The notes beneath the pieces are model-generated. The model worked only from the letters and a program-made list of their open reading frames with translations. It did no database searches and was not told the origin of the DNA. This document shows positions 15,185 to 25,000 of a DNA stretch of 64,000 nt, piece by piece. Positions within the stretch are counted from its first letter, which is position 1. Each line of letters begins with the position of its first letter. The position numbers and the translations under genes are program-made. This DNA comes from Bacteroidales bacterium (GTDB lineage: Bacteria; Bacteroidota; Bacteroidia; Bacteroidales; UBA932). Location: positions 62,001-126,000 of the forward strand of contig JAFTWQ010000022.1 of the NCBI GenBank assembly GCA_017465225.1. The letters are read 5' to 3'.

Positions 15185-16251
15185 AAAGGAATATCGTTCT
15201 GATCATAGGCATCTCGCTGGCGATTCTGACCATGATGCTGATGGGAAATGTCATAACCATAGCCGAAAAGCTCGGCGAGGTGTGCCATACGGTATATGTG
15301 GAATATGCCTTCTATGCTCTGATACTTATACTCGCGCTCATCTTCATCATACGGCCGATAATCAAGGTCCATAATGCTCCGGAATTCCCCGTCCTGGCTG
15401 TAGACGATGAGGCGAAGACCAAGGACCTCCAGCAGTTCGGAAAGCGTCTTGCTGCCAATTGCGGCTATATCGCGGATCCGGAAAAGAGACGGGAGCATCA
15501 GATTGCGTTCAGGAAGGAACTTCAGCTGTACAGCGCTGATCATGAGCAGCTTAAGGCGGCTCTTTCGCGCGAACTCGCATTGAGGTTCGATGGCGATAAG
15601 GAACTCGATGTGCTTGGTATCAATGCACGTATCAAGGAATGGGGAAAGACTGTCTTCATGGTGACAGCAATATCGCAGAACGGCGTGTTTGATTCGGCGG
15701 CCGTGCTTGTGATGAACTATAAGCTGATCGAGGATATTGTCCTCGCATCGGGATTCAGACCCACCAGGCCGCAGATGTTCAGGCTTTATGTCCGCATCCT
15801 GACCACATCCTTGATCTCATACTGCACATCGCAGGTATTCACCGATATCGACGGCGTGGCTCCGTTTGACATTGCCGGAGATGCCATCGATACTACGGAT
15901 GTTGATGTGACTGATGTGAATCCGGAAGATATGGTAGGAACATCTCCGGAGCTTGACGGAGAGGACTCCTTGAGCGGTCTTCTTGCCCGTTTCAAGATAC
16001 CGGGCGTAGTGGCTGAATCTGCACTTCAGGGCGCCGTGAACGCGCTTCTGACTTTAAGAATAGGATTTGTAACCAAGAAATTCCTGATGGAAGGCCCGGA
16101 GGCCCTGTCGGGAGTGAAGAACAAGCGTGCGGCAAAGCGCGAGGCTATAAAATCGGCTTTCAAGGCCCTTCCTGGGGTTGTCGCCGGATCTGCATCCGCT
16201 TTAGGCAAAGGCCTTACCGGTCTTGTCGCACGCATGGCTTCAAAAGAATAA
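15181..16251 (+). CDS. DUF697/YcjF-like inner-membrane protein
   Basis: 356 residues: two N-terminal membrane helices (about 4-26 and 38-61), a soluble region, then 'GNVSQNGVFDSAAVLVM'-type and 'GIVESALQGAVNALLTLRIG' features of the DUF697/UPF0283 (YcjF) family, visible here as 'MVTAISQNGVFDSAAVLVMN' and 'VAESALQGAVNALLTLRIG'. An acidic stretch (about 235-262) and a basic C-terminal tail follow. DUF697 proteins often accompany P-loop GTPases and may anchor them. The 4-bp overlap with the GTPase gene supports one functional unit. Precise role unknown. Confidence 0.75.
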   Translation: MKRNIVLIIGISLAILTMMLMGNVITIAEKLGEVCHTVYVEYAFYALILILALIFIIRPIIKVHNAPEFPVLAVDDEAKTKDLQQFGKRLAANCGYIADPEKRREHQIAFRKELQLYSADHEQLKAALSRELALRFDGDKELDVLGINARIKEWGKTVFMVTAISQNGVFDSAAVLVMNYKLIEDIVLASGFRPTRPQMFRLYVRILTTSLISYCTSQVFTDIDGVAPFDIAGDAIDTTDVDVTDVNPEDMVGTSPELDGEDSLSGLLARFKIPGVVAESALQGAVNALLTLRIGFVTKKFLMEGPEALSGVKNKRAAKREAIKSAFKALPGVVAGSASALGKGLTGLVARMASKE

Positions 16252-16258
16252 ACGGAAT

Positions 16259-17563
16259 ATGGAAAAGAAACTGTACCCTTTTAAATTCATACCGGTCGCT
16301 TCAAGAAGGCCTTGGGGCGGCCATGATCTTGTTGACAAGCTTGGCAAGGAGTTCGTTGAGTGCGATGAAGAAGGAAACGAGATAGAGATCGGGCCGGACG
16401 AGCTAATCGGTGAAAGCTGGGAATTGGCCGACATGGGCATCGAGGATTCGGTCGTGACAAACGGCTGGCTTGCAGGCAATACTATCGGTGAACTTATGGA
16501 GACCTACCTTGAAAGAATCGTAGGTGAGAATGTCTATAATTATTATGGACGTCAGTTCCCTCTGCTTATCAAGTTCCTGGATATCAATGATAAACTTTCG
16601 GTCCAGGTACATCCTGATGATGAGATTGCGGCTGAAAGATATGATGCTCTTGGCAAGTCTGAACTCTGGTACATCCTTGATGCGAAACCTGAAGCAAAGA
16701 TCTATATGGGCTTCAAGAGGGAGGTTACGGCACAGGAGTTCTATGACAGGTGCAATGACGGTACAGTCGAGGAACTTCTGAATGTGATCTATCCGAAGAA
16801 AGGGGACGTGCTTTTCATCACACCGGGAACTGTCCATGCTGCAGACGGCGGTATTCTCCTCGCGGAGATCCAGGAGTCTTCAGACATGACTTTCCGTCTC
16901 TATGACTGGGGACGCGAGAAGAATCCAGCGACAGCCCGTCCGATCCATCTCGAAGAAGCCATCGACATCATCGACTACCGTCCTTATGATCCGGGAAAAT
17001 ACCGCAAGGGACCGCTTTGGGGGGCAGAAGCATCGCATGTGCCATGCTGTGACCATGAGTGCCATTGTGATGACCATGATCACCATCATGAACATTCTGC
17101 AAAGGAAGGCGATGTGGTCGAGACATTGGTGGAATCTTCACAGTTTACCGTGTCCCAGCTCAATCTCGCGGATCCTCTCCATATCTATACCGAGAAATTC
17201 GGCAGCTTCATCATCTATGTCTGCATCGAAGGTGCTGCTTCAATCCAGGTGCCTTCAGTCAAGCCTGGAGGAGAAGCGTTCATGGACAATTATGAATTCT
17301 CGAAGGGCGAGACAATCCTGATCCCTGCAGAGATGCCCGATTTCTATCTTGTCCCACGCGACCGTTCGACTGTGCTTCTCGAGGCTGTCACTCGTGTCCA
17401 GGAGGAGTTGGATGAATATATCGACCCGTCCACGGAGGCATTCCTGGAAGACGAGGATTATGAGGGTCTTGAGGATGAATGTTGTGATGATGACCATGAT
17501 CATGGCCCTGCAGGTGCCAGCCCGTTCGGCTTCTTCGGTCCCGGCCACAATCCAATCTCATAG
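16259..17563 (+). CDS. manA: Mannose-6-phosphate isomerase, class I, with His/Cys-rich insert and tail
   Basis: 434 residues of the cupin-type class I PMI, interconverting mannose-6-phosphate and fructose-6-phosphate (Zn-dependent). Visible are 'RPWGGHDLVDKLG', 'FPLLIKFLDINDKLSVQVHP' (metal-binding Gln/His), 'ELWYILDAKPEAKIYMGFK' and 'FITPGTVHAADGGILLAEIQ'. Two segments are unusual: about residues 262-278 (CCDHECHCDD then HDHHHEH) and a C-terminal stretch near 405-418 (DECCDDDHDHGP). They look like metal-chelating sequences outside the catalytic core. The gene follows the GTPase pair with a 7-bp gap, but the functional link is unclear. The start at 16259 fits the family; an upstream extension overlaps the previous gene. 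Confidence 0.85.
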   Translation: MEKKLYPFKFIPVASRRPWGGHDLVDKLGKEFVECDEEGNEIEIGPDELIGESWELADMGIEDSVVTNGWLAGNTIGELMETYLERIVGENVYNYYGRQFPLLIKFLDINDKLSVQVHPDDEIAAERYDALGKSELWYILDAKPEAKIYMGFKREVTAQEFYDRCNDGTVEELLNVIYPKKGDVLFITPGTVHAADGGILLAEIQESSDMTFRLYDWGREKNPATARPIHLEEAIDIIDYRPYDPGKYRKGPLWGAEASHVPCCDHECHCDDHDHHHEHSAKEGDVVETLVESSQFTVSQLNLADPLHIYTEKFGSFIIYVCIEGAASIQVPSVKPGGEAFMDNYEFSKGETILIPAEMPDFYLVPRDRSTVLLEAVTRVQEELDEYIDPSTEAFLEDEDYEGLEDECCDDDHDHGPAGASPFGFFGPGHNPIS

Positions 17564-17677
17564 TCGTGGAGCGTAAACCTTTGATTATGAATCCTTTCCC
17601 GTACTCCACGTGCTCCCCAATGACGGCACGTGGGTTCTGTTAAGTCATTGAGTTATACGGATTTGCATTCCACGACT
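17562..17677. repeat. Fully folded intergenic inverted-repeat element
   Basis: The whole spacer between manA and the S4 gene can fold. AGTCGTGGA (17562-17570) pairs with TCCACGACT (17669-17677) and the complementarity continues imperfectly for about 10 more bases. Inside, CCACGTGC (17606-17613) pairs with GCACGTGG (17626-17633), and CAATGAC with GTCATTG nearby. It begins on the manA stop codon and ends 4 bp before the S4 gene ATG. Terminator, leader structure or a small mobile repeat are all possible. Confidence 0.5.
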
Positions 17678-17681
17678 GATT

Positions 17682-18137
17682 ATGGAAGAAGTAAGAATTG
17701 ACAAATATTTGTGGTCGATCAGGGTATATAAGACCAGAACTGATGCGACTGATGCGTGCAAGGGCGGCAAGGTGCGCGTGAATGGTGCCGACACGAAGCC
17801 ATCGAAGCCTGTGAAGATAGGTGATACCATCGTAGCGCGCAAGGGTGCGGTCACATATACATACAAGGTGATCCAGCTGGTGGACAAGCGCCAGGGAGCG
17901 AAGCTCGTTCCGAATTTTGCCGAAAACCTTACACCGCCGGAAGAACTCGCCAAACTCCGTGCACCGGTCGAGACATTCTTCCTCAAGCGTGACAGGGGAG
18001 CGGGCCGTCCAACAAAGAAGGATCGCCGACAGATGGAATCCCTCTGGACCAACCTCAGCTTCGATGTTCCCGACGACATCGCCGAATTGATCGCCTCCGA
18101 CTACGACTTCGACGAAGACGATGATAGTTTAGAATAA
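17682..18137 (+). CDS. hslR: Hsp15-like S4-domain RNA-binding protein
   Basis: 151 residues. The S4 domain occupies about 4-65: 'VRIDKYLWSIRVYKTRTDAT', 'CKGGKVRVNGADTKPSKPVK' and 'GDTIVARKG', the typical RNA-binding helices and loop. A basic stretch ('FFLKRDRGAGRPTKKDRRQM') and an acidic tail follow. Hsp15 binds stalled 50S subunits carrying nascent chains and is heat-inducible in E. coli; the function here is by family. The gene is monocistronic between a folded spacer and a strong hairpin terminator. Its stop codon lies within a perfect 16-bp palindrome at 18132-18147. Confidence 0.88.
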   Translation: MEEVRIDKYLWSIRVYKTRTDATDACKGGKVRVNGADTKPSKPVKIGDTIVARKGAVTYTYKVIQLVDKRQGAKLVPNFAENLTPPEELAKLRAPVETFFLKRDRGAGRPTKKDRRQMESLWTNLSFDVPDDIAELIASDYDFDEDDDSLE

Positions 18138-18160
18138 GATCTTATTCACGGATCTAAATA

Positions 18161-18198
18161 TTTAAGGCTGTCACATGTTGTGATGTGACAGCCTTAAA
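18161..18198. terminator. Bidirectional terminator between convergent hslR and rubrerythrin genes
   Basis: A perfect 16-bp stem (18161-18176 with 18183-18198, loop GTTGTG) flanked by A/T-rich ends gives T-rich tails on either strand. It sits 9 bp from the rubrerythrin stop and 23 bp from the hslR stop. Confidence 0.85.
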
Positions 18199-18207
18199 TT
18201 ATATCTT

Positions 18208-18759
18208 CTACTTGAAATATCTGTTGTAAAGTCCCTGGAATCCGGCACCATGGCGAGCCTCATCCTTGCACATCTCATGAACGGTATCATGGATGGCATC
18301 AAGGTTCTGCTGCTTTGCAAGTGTTGCGATCCTCTTCTTGTCCTCGCAAGCTCCCTGCTCTGCAAGCATTCTCTTCTCAACATTTGTCTTTGTATCCCAT
18401 ACGCACTCTCCGAGGAGTTCTGCGAACTTTGCAGCGTGCTCTGCCTCTTCCCATGCATACCTCTTGAATGCCTCAGCTATTTCCGGATATCCCTCTCTGT
18501 CAGCCTGACGGCTCATTGCAAGGTACATTCCTACCTCTGAACACTCACCTGCAAAATGGTCACGAAGTCCCTTGAGAATCTCAGGATCAACACCCTGAGC
18601 TACTCCGAGCTTGTGCTCGTCTGCCCATGTGAGAGCGTCTCCTGTCTCGACGATCTCTTCAAACTTTTCAGATCCTACGTGACAGATCGGGCATTCCTGT
18701 GGTGGTTCGTTACCTTCGTGGATATATCCACAAACCAGACATCTGTATTTCTTTACCAT
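18208..18759 (-). CDS. Reverse rubrerythrin (rubredoxin domain first), peroxide reductase
   Basis: 183 residues. A rubredoxin domain is at the N-terminus (Cys7, Cys10, Cys23, Cys26 for one iron), followed by a ferritin-like four-helix di-iron domain. Its ligand motifs are '[16 protein letters not shown]', '[16 protein letters not shown]', '[17 protein letters not shown]' and '[13 protein letters not shown]'. The domain order is the opposite of classical rubrerythrin. Such proteins reduce hydrogen peroxide with NAD(P)H-derived electrons in anaerobes. The 41-residue rubredoxin gene 35 bp upstream on the same strand is closely similar to its first 35 residues and probably supplies or relays electrons. 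Confidence 0.93.
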   Translation of the reverse strand: MVKKYRCLVCGYIHEGNEPPQECPICHVGSEKFEEIVETGDALTWADEHKLGVAQGVDPEILKGLRDHFAGECSEVGMYLAMSRQADREGYPEIAEAFKRYAWEEAEHAAKFAELLGECVWDTKTNVEKRMLAEQGACEDKKRIATLAKQQNLDAIHDTVHEMCKDEARHGAGFQGLYNRYFK

Positions 18760-18794
18760 AATTCAAATATTTTTAATTGTTGTTTCGGGTCTTG

Positions 18795-18920
18795 TTATTC
18801 TTCGTCTTCGGCTACCTCTACAAAATCTTCAGGTCCTACGCCACAAAGTGGGCACTCCTCAGGAGCTGTTTCACCTTCATGTATATAACCGCAAACTATG
18901 CATCTGAATTTCTTTGTCAT
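18795..18920 (-). CDS. Minimal rubredoxin (41 residues)
   Basis: Reads [20 protein letters not shown] followed by [21 protein letters not shown]. Cys7, Cys10, Cys23 and Cys26 form the single-iron site, at exactly the positions in the neighbouring rubrerythrin. It is shorter than usual rubredoxins (about 52 residues) and lacks the aromatic segment between the cysteine pairs, so it is a rubrerythrin-type rubredoxin domain standing alone, probably from tandem duplication. Likely role: electron carrier to the rubrerythrin. It is the first gene after a strong promoter, probably co-transcribed with the rubrerythrin gene. Confidence 0.88.
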   Translation of the reverse strand: MTKKFRCIVCGYIHEGETAPEECPLCGVGPEDFVEVAEDEE

Positions 18921-18981
18921 AATAGTGTCCTTTAATTGTTTATAATTTGTAGTTTTGAATAATTCTAAATTGTTTCTGTTG

Positions 18982-19012
18982 CAAAGGTAGGTAAAAAATC
19001 GATACCTCCAAA
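18982..19012 (-). promoter_or_regulatory. Promoter of the rubredoxin-rubrerythrin operon
   Basis: On the minus strand TTTG (19009-19012), 19 bp, TACCTTTG (18982-18989): a consensus Bacteroidetes promoter. The expected transcript leader is about 55 nt, A/T-rich. Confidence 0.8.
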
Positions 19013-19137
19013 TTTTTTTGTAACAAAAATGCAGTTTGAATATATATTTTTACGAAAGTTAGCAAATTTTCACAAAACAAGGGCTGATGTGCTATGGTTT
19101 GGCATTCAAAAAGACTAAATTTGCATAAAACAGATAA

Positions 19138-22053
19138 ATGATGACGCCGTTTCTCAAACAGGTCGCTGACCATTATTATGATATCGGAGGCATAGAAGGA
19201 AGATGCTTCATTTTCCCGAACCGCCGTTCGATGGTGTTTTTCCGCAAGCATCTTTGCGATGCAGTGAAGGATGCTCCGCTGCTTGCCCCGCAGATGCTTA
19301 CAATAAATGACTTCTTTGCCAAGGCTGCCGGCCTCCAGCCGTGCGACCGTGTGCGCCTGCTTCTCGAACTGTATGAATGCTACAGGAAACTCAACCCCAA
19401 GGCCGAGTCTCTCGACGAGTTCGTGTTCTGGGGAGATGTTATCCTCGGAGACTTCAATGATGTAGACAAGTATCTCGTCGATCCGAAGCAGCTATTTGCC
19501 AATGTGGTTGATTATAAGGCGCTTCAGGATACATTCGAGTATCTGACTGAAACTCAGAGGGAGGCCATAAAAGGCTTTCTGAGCCATTTCAACGACCAGT
19601 CCGGCAAGCTTACTGTCGATCTCGGCAGCGATGATCCGGACGTGAAGGGGCGCTTCCTGCAGATATGGAACATCCTTTATCCGTTGTATCTGGATTTCAA
19701 TGAGGCTCTCGCTTCGAAGGGCATGGCATATGAAGGAATGGTATACAGAAGTCTTGCGTCAAGGATGAAGGAAATACCGGCAGAGGATGTCTTCAAAGGT
19801 ATATTCCCGGATGATACGGAATATGTTTTTGTAGGGCTCAATGCGCTGAATGAGTGCGAGAAGGTGCTGTTGAGGAAATTGCGCGACAGCGGCAAGGCAG
19901 AATTCTGCTGGGACTGGTCGGGAGATATGATCAGGGACCCCCAGAACCGTTCTTCATTCTTCATGGCGGATAATGTACTGGAATTCCCGCAGGCCGCTCA
20001 ATGGGACATTGATGGGCTCGGAATTCCGGAGATCAATGTTGTCAGCGTTGCGTCGTCGGTCGGACAGGCAAAGAGGCTTCCGGACATATTGAGGCAGAGG
20101 ACAGGCGCTCCGGAGGACTGTGCGGTCGTGCTTCCTGACGAGAATCTCCTTCGCCCGGTGCTTAACTCCATCCCGGAGGATATCCGTGACATAAACGTGA
20201 CCATGGGCCTTCCGATGAGCGGAAGCCTGCTGTATTCCATGATGTCGGACATATCTTCGATTCAGCTCCATGCGGTCAACCGTAAGGGGACATGGTTCTT
20301 CTATCACAGGCAGGTGTGGGACCTCTTTGCAGGGGAAATCTTCAGGAAGGCAGCGGATGAGAAGACTCTCGAAATTGCCGCCAAGGTCAAGGAGGGTGCG
20401 AAATATTATATCCCGCAGGAGGAACTGAAAGGCACGAAACTGCTCGACACCATTTTCCGTCCTGTCGTGACCGATCCGAAACTTGCGTCTGCGGTGCAGA
20501 CAGATGCCTTTGCCGAATATCAGAAGGATGTGATCAAGGCCATTGCGCCGGCCATCGCTGACGACAGGTCGCTTGCCCTGGAACTGGAATATGCAAAGGA
20601 ATATTACAAGAGCATAAATGTGCTGCAGGAGATAGGCCTTGAGGTCCTTCCAATGACATACATAAGGCTGCTCGGCCAGCTTCTGGGCGGTATTTCCGTG
20701 CCATTCAGGGGCGAACCTCTGCGTGGACTTCAGATAATGGGACCGCTCGAGACACGTGCCCTCGATTTCCGCAATCTGATAATAATGTCGGCGAACGAAG
20801 GTGTGTTCCCACGAAGAAACGTGAGTTCTTCATTCATCCCGCCGGAATTGAGAAAGGGCTTCGGCATGCCTACATATGAATATCAGGATGCCGTATGGGC
20901 TTATTATTTCTATAGGATGATTTCCAGGGCGGAGAAGGTGTGGATGCTTGTGGATTCGCGTACGGAAGGCCTGAAGTCGGGAGAGGAAAGCAGATACATC
21001 AAGCAGCTGGAGTATCATTTCGGCCTGCCTCTGAAAAGGTATGTCGTGAAGTTCGACAGCATGAAGACTGTGGAACTGCCGGAAATCGCGAAGACGGAGG
21101 AAGATGTTGCGAAGATAAAGGATACTGTGCTGTCGGCCACTACTCTTCAGAACTATCTCGCTTGTCCGGCCAGATTCTATTTTGGTACCGTGAAGGGACT
21201 TCAGCTTGAAGAGGAAGTCGCCGAGTCGCTGGATTATGGTATGTTCGGAACAGTATATCACGATACCATGCGTGCCCTGTATACTTCCGAAGAGGCTATG
21301 GATCCTGCCTTTGTGTTTGATGAACGGGCTGTGAATCATGGACTTGAGTCTGCGCCGATGAATGCCGTGAGCCGGTCATACATAGAGTCTTGGCTCAAGA
21401 GACCGGATGATATAAAGAAGAAGGTGAAGGCGCTGATAATGTCCCAGCTCAATACGATAGAGGTCAGCGGAAGGAACCTGGTCGTTGCCGATGTGATCGT
21501 AAGATATGTGATGAAGACGCTTCAACGCGATCTTGAACTGCTGCACAAGGAGGGCAGGGACTCGTTTGAGATCCTCGGACGTGAGCTGAAGGTGAGGGGA
21601 GAATTCTGCGGGCAGAGGTTCAAGGGATTCATAGACCGCCTGGACAGCTTCAGGGAAGGACAGGCCAGGGTCGTGGATTACAAGACCGGAAAGGTGCTGG
21701 AAGATGATGAGAACATACATGACGGGAATGCGGAGGAGATTGCTGACAAGATCTTCCATCCGGATATGAAGAACTGGCCGAAGATCGCCCTGCAGTTCTA
21801 TATCTATGACCTTCTGGCGGATTCGCGACCGGAGGTAAGGGGCAGGGAGATCCATAACTGTGTCTATTCTACGGCGCATCTTTTCAAGGAGGCTCCTGTG
21901 ACCGTGCCGATGAACAGGAAGTTCTTCGATGCTGTTTCGGAGCGCCTGGAGGCGTTGCTGAATGAAATGTATGACCTTGAAGTGCCGTTCCGAAGGACGG
22001 AGGATGAAGGGACATGCACATATTGCGATTTCAGGATGATCTGCGGACGATGA
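19138..22053 (+). CDS. addB: AddB-type PD-(D/E)XK nuclease subunit
   Basis: 971 residues. The N-terminal part resembles an inactivated helicase (no intact Walker A; 'CFIFPNRRSMVFFRKHLCDA'). The C-terminal nuclease domain has 'GQRFKGFIDRLDSFREG' and 'ARVVDYKTGKV' (catalytic Asp and Lys). Four cysteines expected for the AddB iron-sulfur cluster are present: one in 'NYLACPARFYFG' (about 676) and three in CTYCDFRMIC at the end (x2, x5 spacing). With AddA it processes double-strand breaks for RecA. The addA gene starts 19 bp downstream. A -7-like TAAATTTG lies at 19116-19123. A start one codon later (19141) is equally possible. Confidence 0.88.
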   Translation: MMTPFLKQVADHYYDIGGIEGRCFIFPNRRSMVFFRKHLCDAVKDAPLLAPQMLTINDFFAKAAGLQPCDRVRLLLELYECYRKLNPKAESLDEFVFWGDVILGDFNDVDKYLVDPKQLFANVVDYKALQDTFEYLTETQREAIKGFLSHFNDQSGKLTVDLGSDDPDVKGRFLQIWNILYPLYLDFNEALASKGMAYEGMVYRSLASRMKEIPAEDVFKGIFPDDTEYVFVGLNALNECEKVLLRKLRDSGKAEFCWDWSGDMIRDPQNRSSFFMADNVLEFPQAAQWDIDGLGIPEINVVSVASSVGQAKRLPDILRQRTGAPEDCAVVLPDENLLRPVLNSIPEDIRDINVTMGLPMSGSLLYSMMSDISSIQLHAVNRKGTWFFYHRQVWDLFAGEIFRKAADEKTLEIAAKVKEGAKYYIPQEELKGTKLLDTIFRPVVTDPKLASAVQTDAFAEYQKDVIKAIAPAIADDRSLALELEYAKEYYKSINVLQEIGLEVLPMTYIRLLGQLLGGISVPFRGEPLRGLQIMGPLETRALDFRNLIIMSANEGVFPRRNVSSSFIPPELRKGFGMPTYEYQDAVWAYYFYRMISRAEKVWMLVDSRTEGLKSGEESRYIKQLEYHFGLPLKRYVVKFDSMKTVELPEIAKTEEDVAKIKDTVLSATTLQNYLACPARFYFGTVKGLQLEEEVAESLDYGMFGTVYHDTMRALYTSEEAMDPAFVFDERAVNHGLESAPMNAVSRSYIESWLKRPDDIKKKVKALIMSQLNTIEVSGRNLVVADVIVRYVMKTLQRDLELLHKEGRDSFEILGRELKVRGEFCGQRFKGFIDRLDSFREGQARVVDYKTGKVLEDDENIHDGNAEEIADKIFHPDMKNWPKIALQFYIYDLLADSRPEVRGREIHNCVYSTAHLFKEAPVTVPMNRKFFDAVSERLEALLNEMYDLEVPFRRTEDEGTCTYCDFRMICGR

Positions 22054-22072
22054 ATTTAAAAGAAAAGGTATT

Positions 22073-25000
22073 ATGCTAGAGATAATGAAGGCTTCGGCCG
22101 GCTCGGGAAAGACATACAGGCTTGCCAGGAAATACATAGAACTCCTGCTGAAGAGCAAGGACAGGTATGCGTACAGGCATATCCTGGCGGTGACATTCAC
22201 CAACAAGGCTACGGATGAGATGAAGGGCAGGATCCTTAAGGAACTCCATGTGCTTTCGACTGATCCGTGCAGTTCGGACTATCATGATCATTTCATTCCG
22301 TCCATGTTCGCTGATGAGGGGACTCTGCGGGAGAAGGCCGGGGCTGTTTTGAGTGATATGCTTCATGATTACAGCGCCTTTGCGGTAAGTACCATCGATA
22401 AGTTCTTCCAGCAGACATTGAAGGCATTCTCGAGGGAGATCGGCCAGTTCGCTTCATATCAGGTGGAGCTGGACAAGGATTCGCTGGTTGCGGAAAGTGT
22501 CGACCGTATCCTTGATTCATTGACGGAGGAGGATTCGAGCCTGCTTTCATGGCTCACCGACAATGTGCTGGAGCAGATCGAGCAGGGAGGACGATACAGT
22601 ATGGATGCGAACCTTCTGGAGATGGCAAAGAGACTTAAGTCGCCTCAAAGACAGGAGGTTATGGAGAAGGCCGGACTTGATGGAGAAGCGGAATATCCGA
22701 AGGAGAAGCTTCTCGAGATCAGGGACATATGCCGCAGGATCGTGAAGGATTTTCAGGAAGCGGTAAGGCAGACAGCAAAGTCGGCCCTTGATATAGTAGA
22801 GCAGGCCGGTGTGGATCCGGCTGAAAGCAACCGAGGCTTCCTGAAGGCTTTGTATGCATATTCGGAACTGGAGGATGGGGACAGGATTGAAGTTCCTTCT
22901 GCTTCATTCATGTCCAAGGCAGTGGATCATGAGCAATGGTTCGCAAAGAGCAAGGCTGCAAAGCTGAAACCTCTTGTATACCCGTTCCTGGAGGCGCCTC
23001 TTGAAGATTTCTGCAATCTTTTCGACAAAGAGTTCAAGGTGTATAATACTGCTCTGATTCTTGACGGCCAGCTCTACGGACTTGGCGTTTCGGGAGAATT
23101 GAGCCGGGCTTTCAAGGAACTGATGAAGGAGAAGAATGTACTGTGCATTGATGATTCCAATACAATTCTTCGTGATATAATCGACGGTTCGGATGCTCCT
23201 TTCGTATATGAGAAACTGGGAGTCAGGTATGAGCATTTCCTTCTGGATGAGTTCCAGGATACGGCGAATGTTCAGTGGAGCAATTTCAGCCCTCTGCTTC
23301 ATGAGAGTGATTCCAAGGGTGGGGAAAACCTTATTGTCGGAGACGTCAAGCAGAGTATCTACCGCTGGAGAGGCTCTGACTGGAAACTGCTGAATTCTTC
23401 GATTCCGGAAGAGTTCCCGGGTCATCATGAGGAGGTTCTCGATACCAATTACAGAAGCCTCTCGAATGTGGTCGATTTCAACAATCTTTTCTTCAGGTCG
23501 GCCGCATCCATCCTTGACTCCATGAACGGATCAGAGGAAGGAGGCCCTCTTACGGACATCTATTCGGATGTGAAGCAGCTTGTCGGAAAGAAGGCTTCTG
23601 CAAAGGGAAGCGTCAGCCTGACCTTCTGTGCGAAGGAGGACGAGCTTCAGAAGGTGCTTGACGCGGTAAGGGAGGCGCAGGCAAATGGAGCCTTGCTTTC
23701 TGAAATTGCCGTTCTGGTGAGAAGCAACGCGTCAGGAGAAGATGTTGCCATGTATCTGGTTGATAATGGAATACCTGTCATTACGGACGATTCTCTCCGC
23801 GTGAAAAGTTCCATGACTGTACGTCGTCTGGTGTCCCTTATGTCCTATGTCGATAATCCGCAGGATACTGTCAACGGTTATCTTGCAAGGTCGCTGAATG
23901 TAAGTCTTCCACAGGGATGTAGCTCCCTGATCGATATGGCGGAGCATCTTTTCAGAAGCCTGAAGGAAAACGATTCAGAAGGAGTATGGAAGGGTGAGGC
24001 CCTTCATGTCCAGTCGTTCATGGACCATATTCAGGATTATGTCGCCGCCAATGGCAACAGCCTGAGGGGATTCCTCAAATACTGGGAGGATGAGAATCCT
24101 TCGATCAGCTCACCGTCTTCGGGCGAGAGCGTGAGGGTGATGACCATCCATAAGTCGAAGGGCCTGGATTTCCCTTATGTGATAATCCCGTTCGCAGAAA
24201 ACATAAATCTTTATAAGGCAGGGAATTACTGGTGTGTACCGGAACTGGACAAGACTCCATTTGAAGGTGTCGCGGACGGTGTCTATGACGTTACATTGTC
24301 GAAGTCTTCCGAGAATACGCTTTTCGCTGAAGACTACAGGAAGGAGAATTTCCTTCAGCAGGTGGACAACATCAATACGATATATGTCGCTATGACCCGT
24401 GCCGCGTTGGGAATGCACATCATTGCAAAGACTCCTTCAGCGAAATGCCTCAAGGCGGTTGAAGCTGGCGATACGTCTCAGTTCACTGATTTTTCACAGA
24501 TGCTCTACTGGTTCGCTTCTGCTTCGTGTGGAGGTGATGTGCCTGGAAATGAGGAACTTCTCCCGCCGTTCAGCGTCAGCAGAAGTGCGTCGGATGATGG
24601 TTCCGAGCGTTTCGACGCCGGCGAAATCGTAGACTTTGAGGCTCATAGAAAGAAGGACAAGGAGGGACCGGACTCCTTTGATCTGTCCGCATATGATGAA
24701 TTTCCTTCCATCCCTCTCAATCCTTATCCGGACGACGACGGGCAGGATGTACGCGAGCGCGGCCGCCTTAAGTTCACAGCTGATGCCCTTGATTTCTTCT
24801 CGGAGGATGGCGAGGCAGGTGTGACGGCGTCGAACAGGATAAAGGGCGTGGTGCTCCATGATATTCTTTCTCGTGTGAATGTCCCGTCAGAGCTTGAGGC
24901 TTCAGTGAATCTGTCGCTTCAGAGCGGCGAAATCACCTCTGCAGAGGCGTCGGAGGCAATGACCTTACTGGCGGAAAGACTCGATGCCGCTGCCTCCAGG

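Noticed and set aside
19954..21339. Long frames on the strand opposite addB and other large genes
   Set aside because: They lack family motifs and mirror the codon pattern of the strongly supported gene on the other strand.
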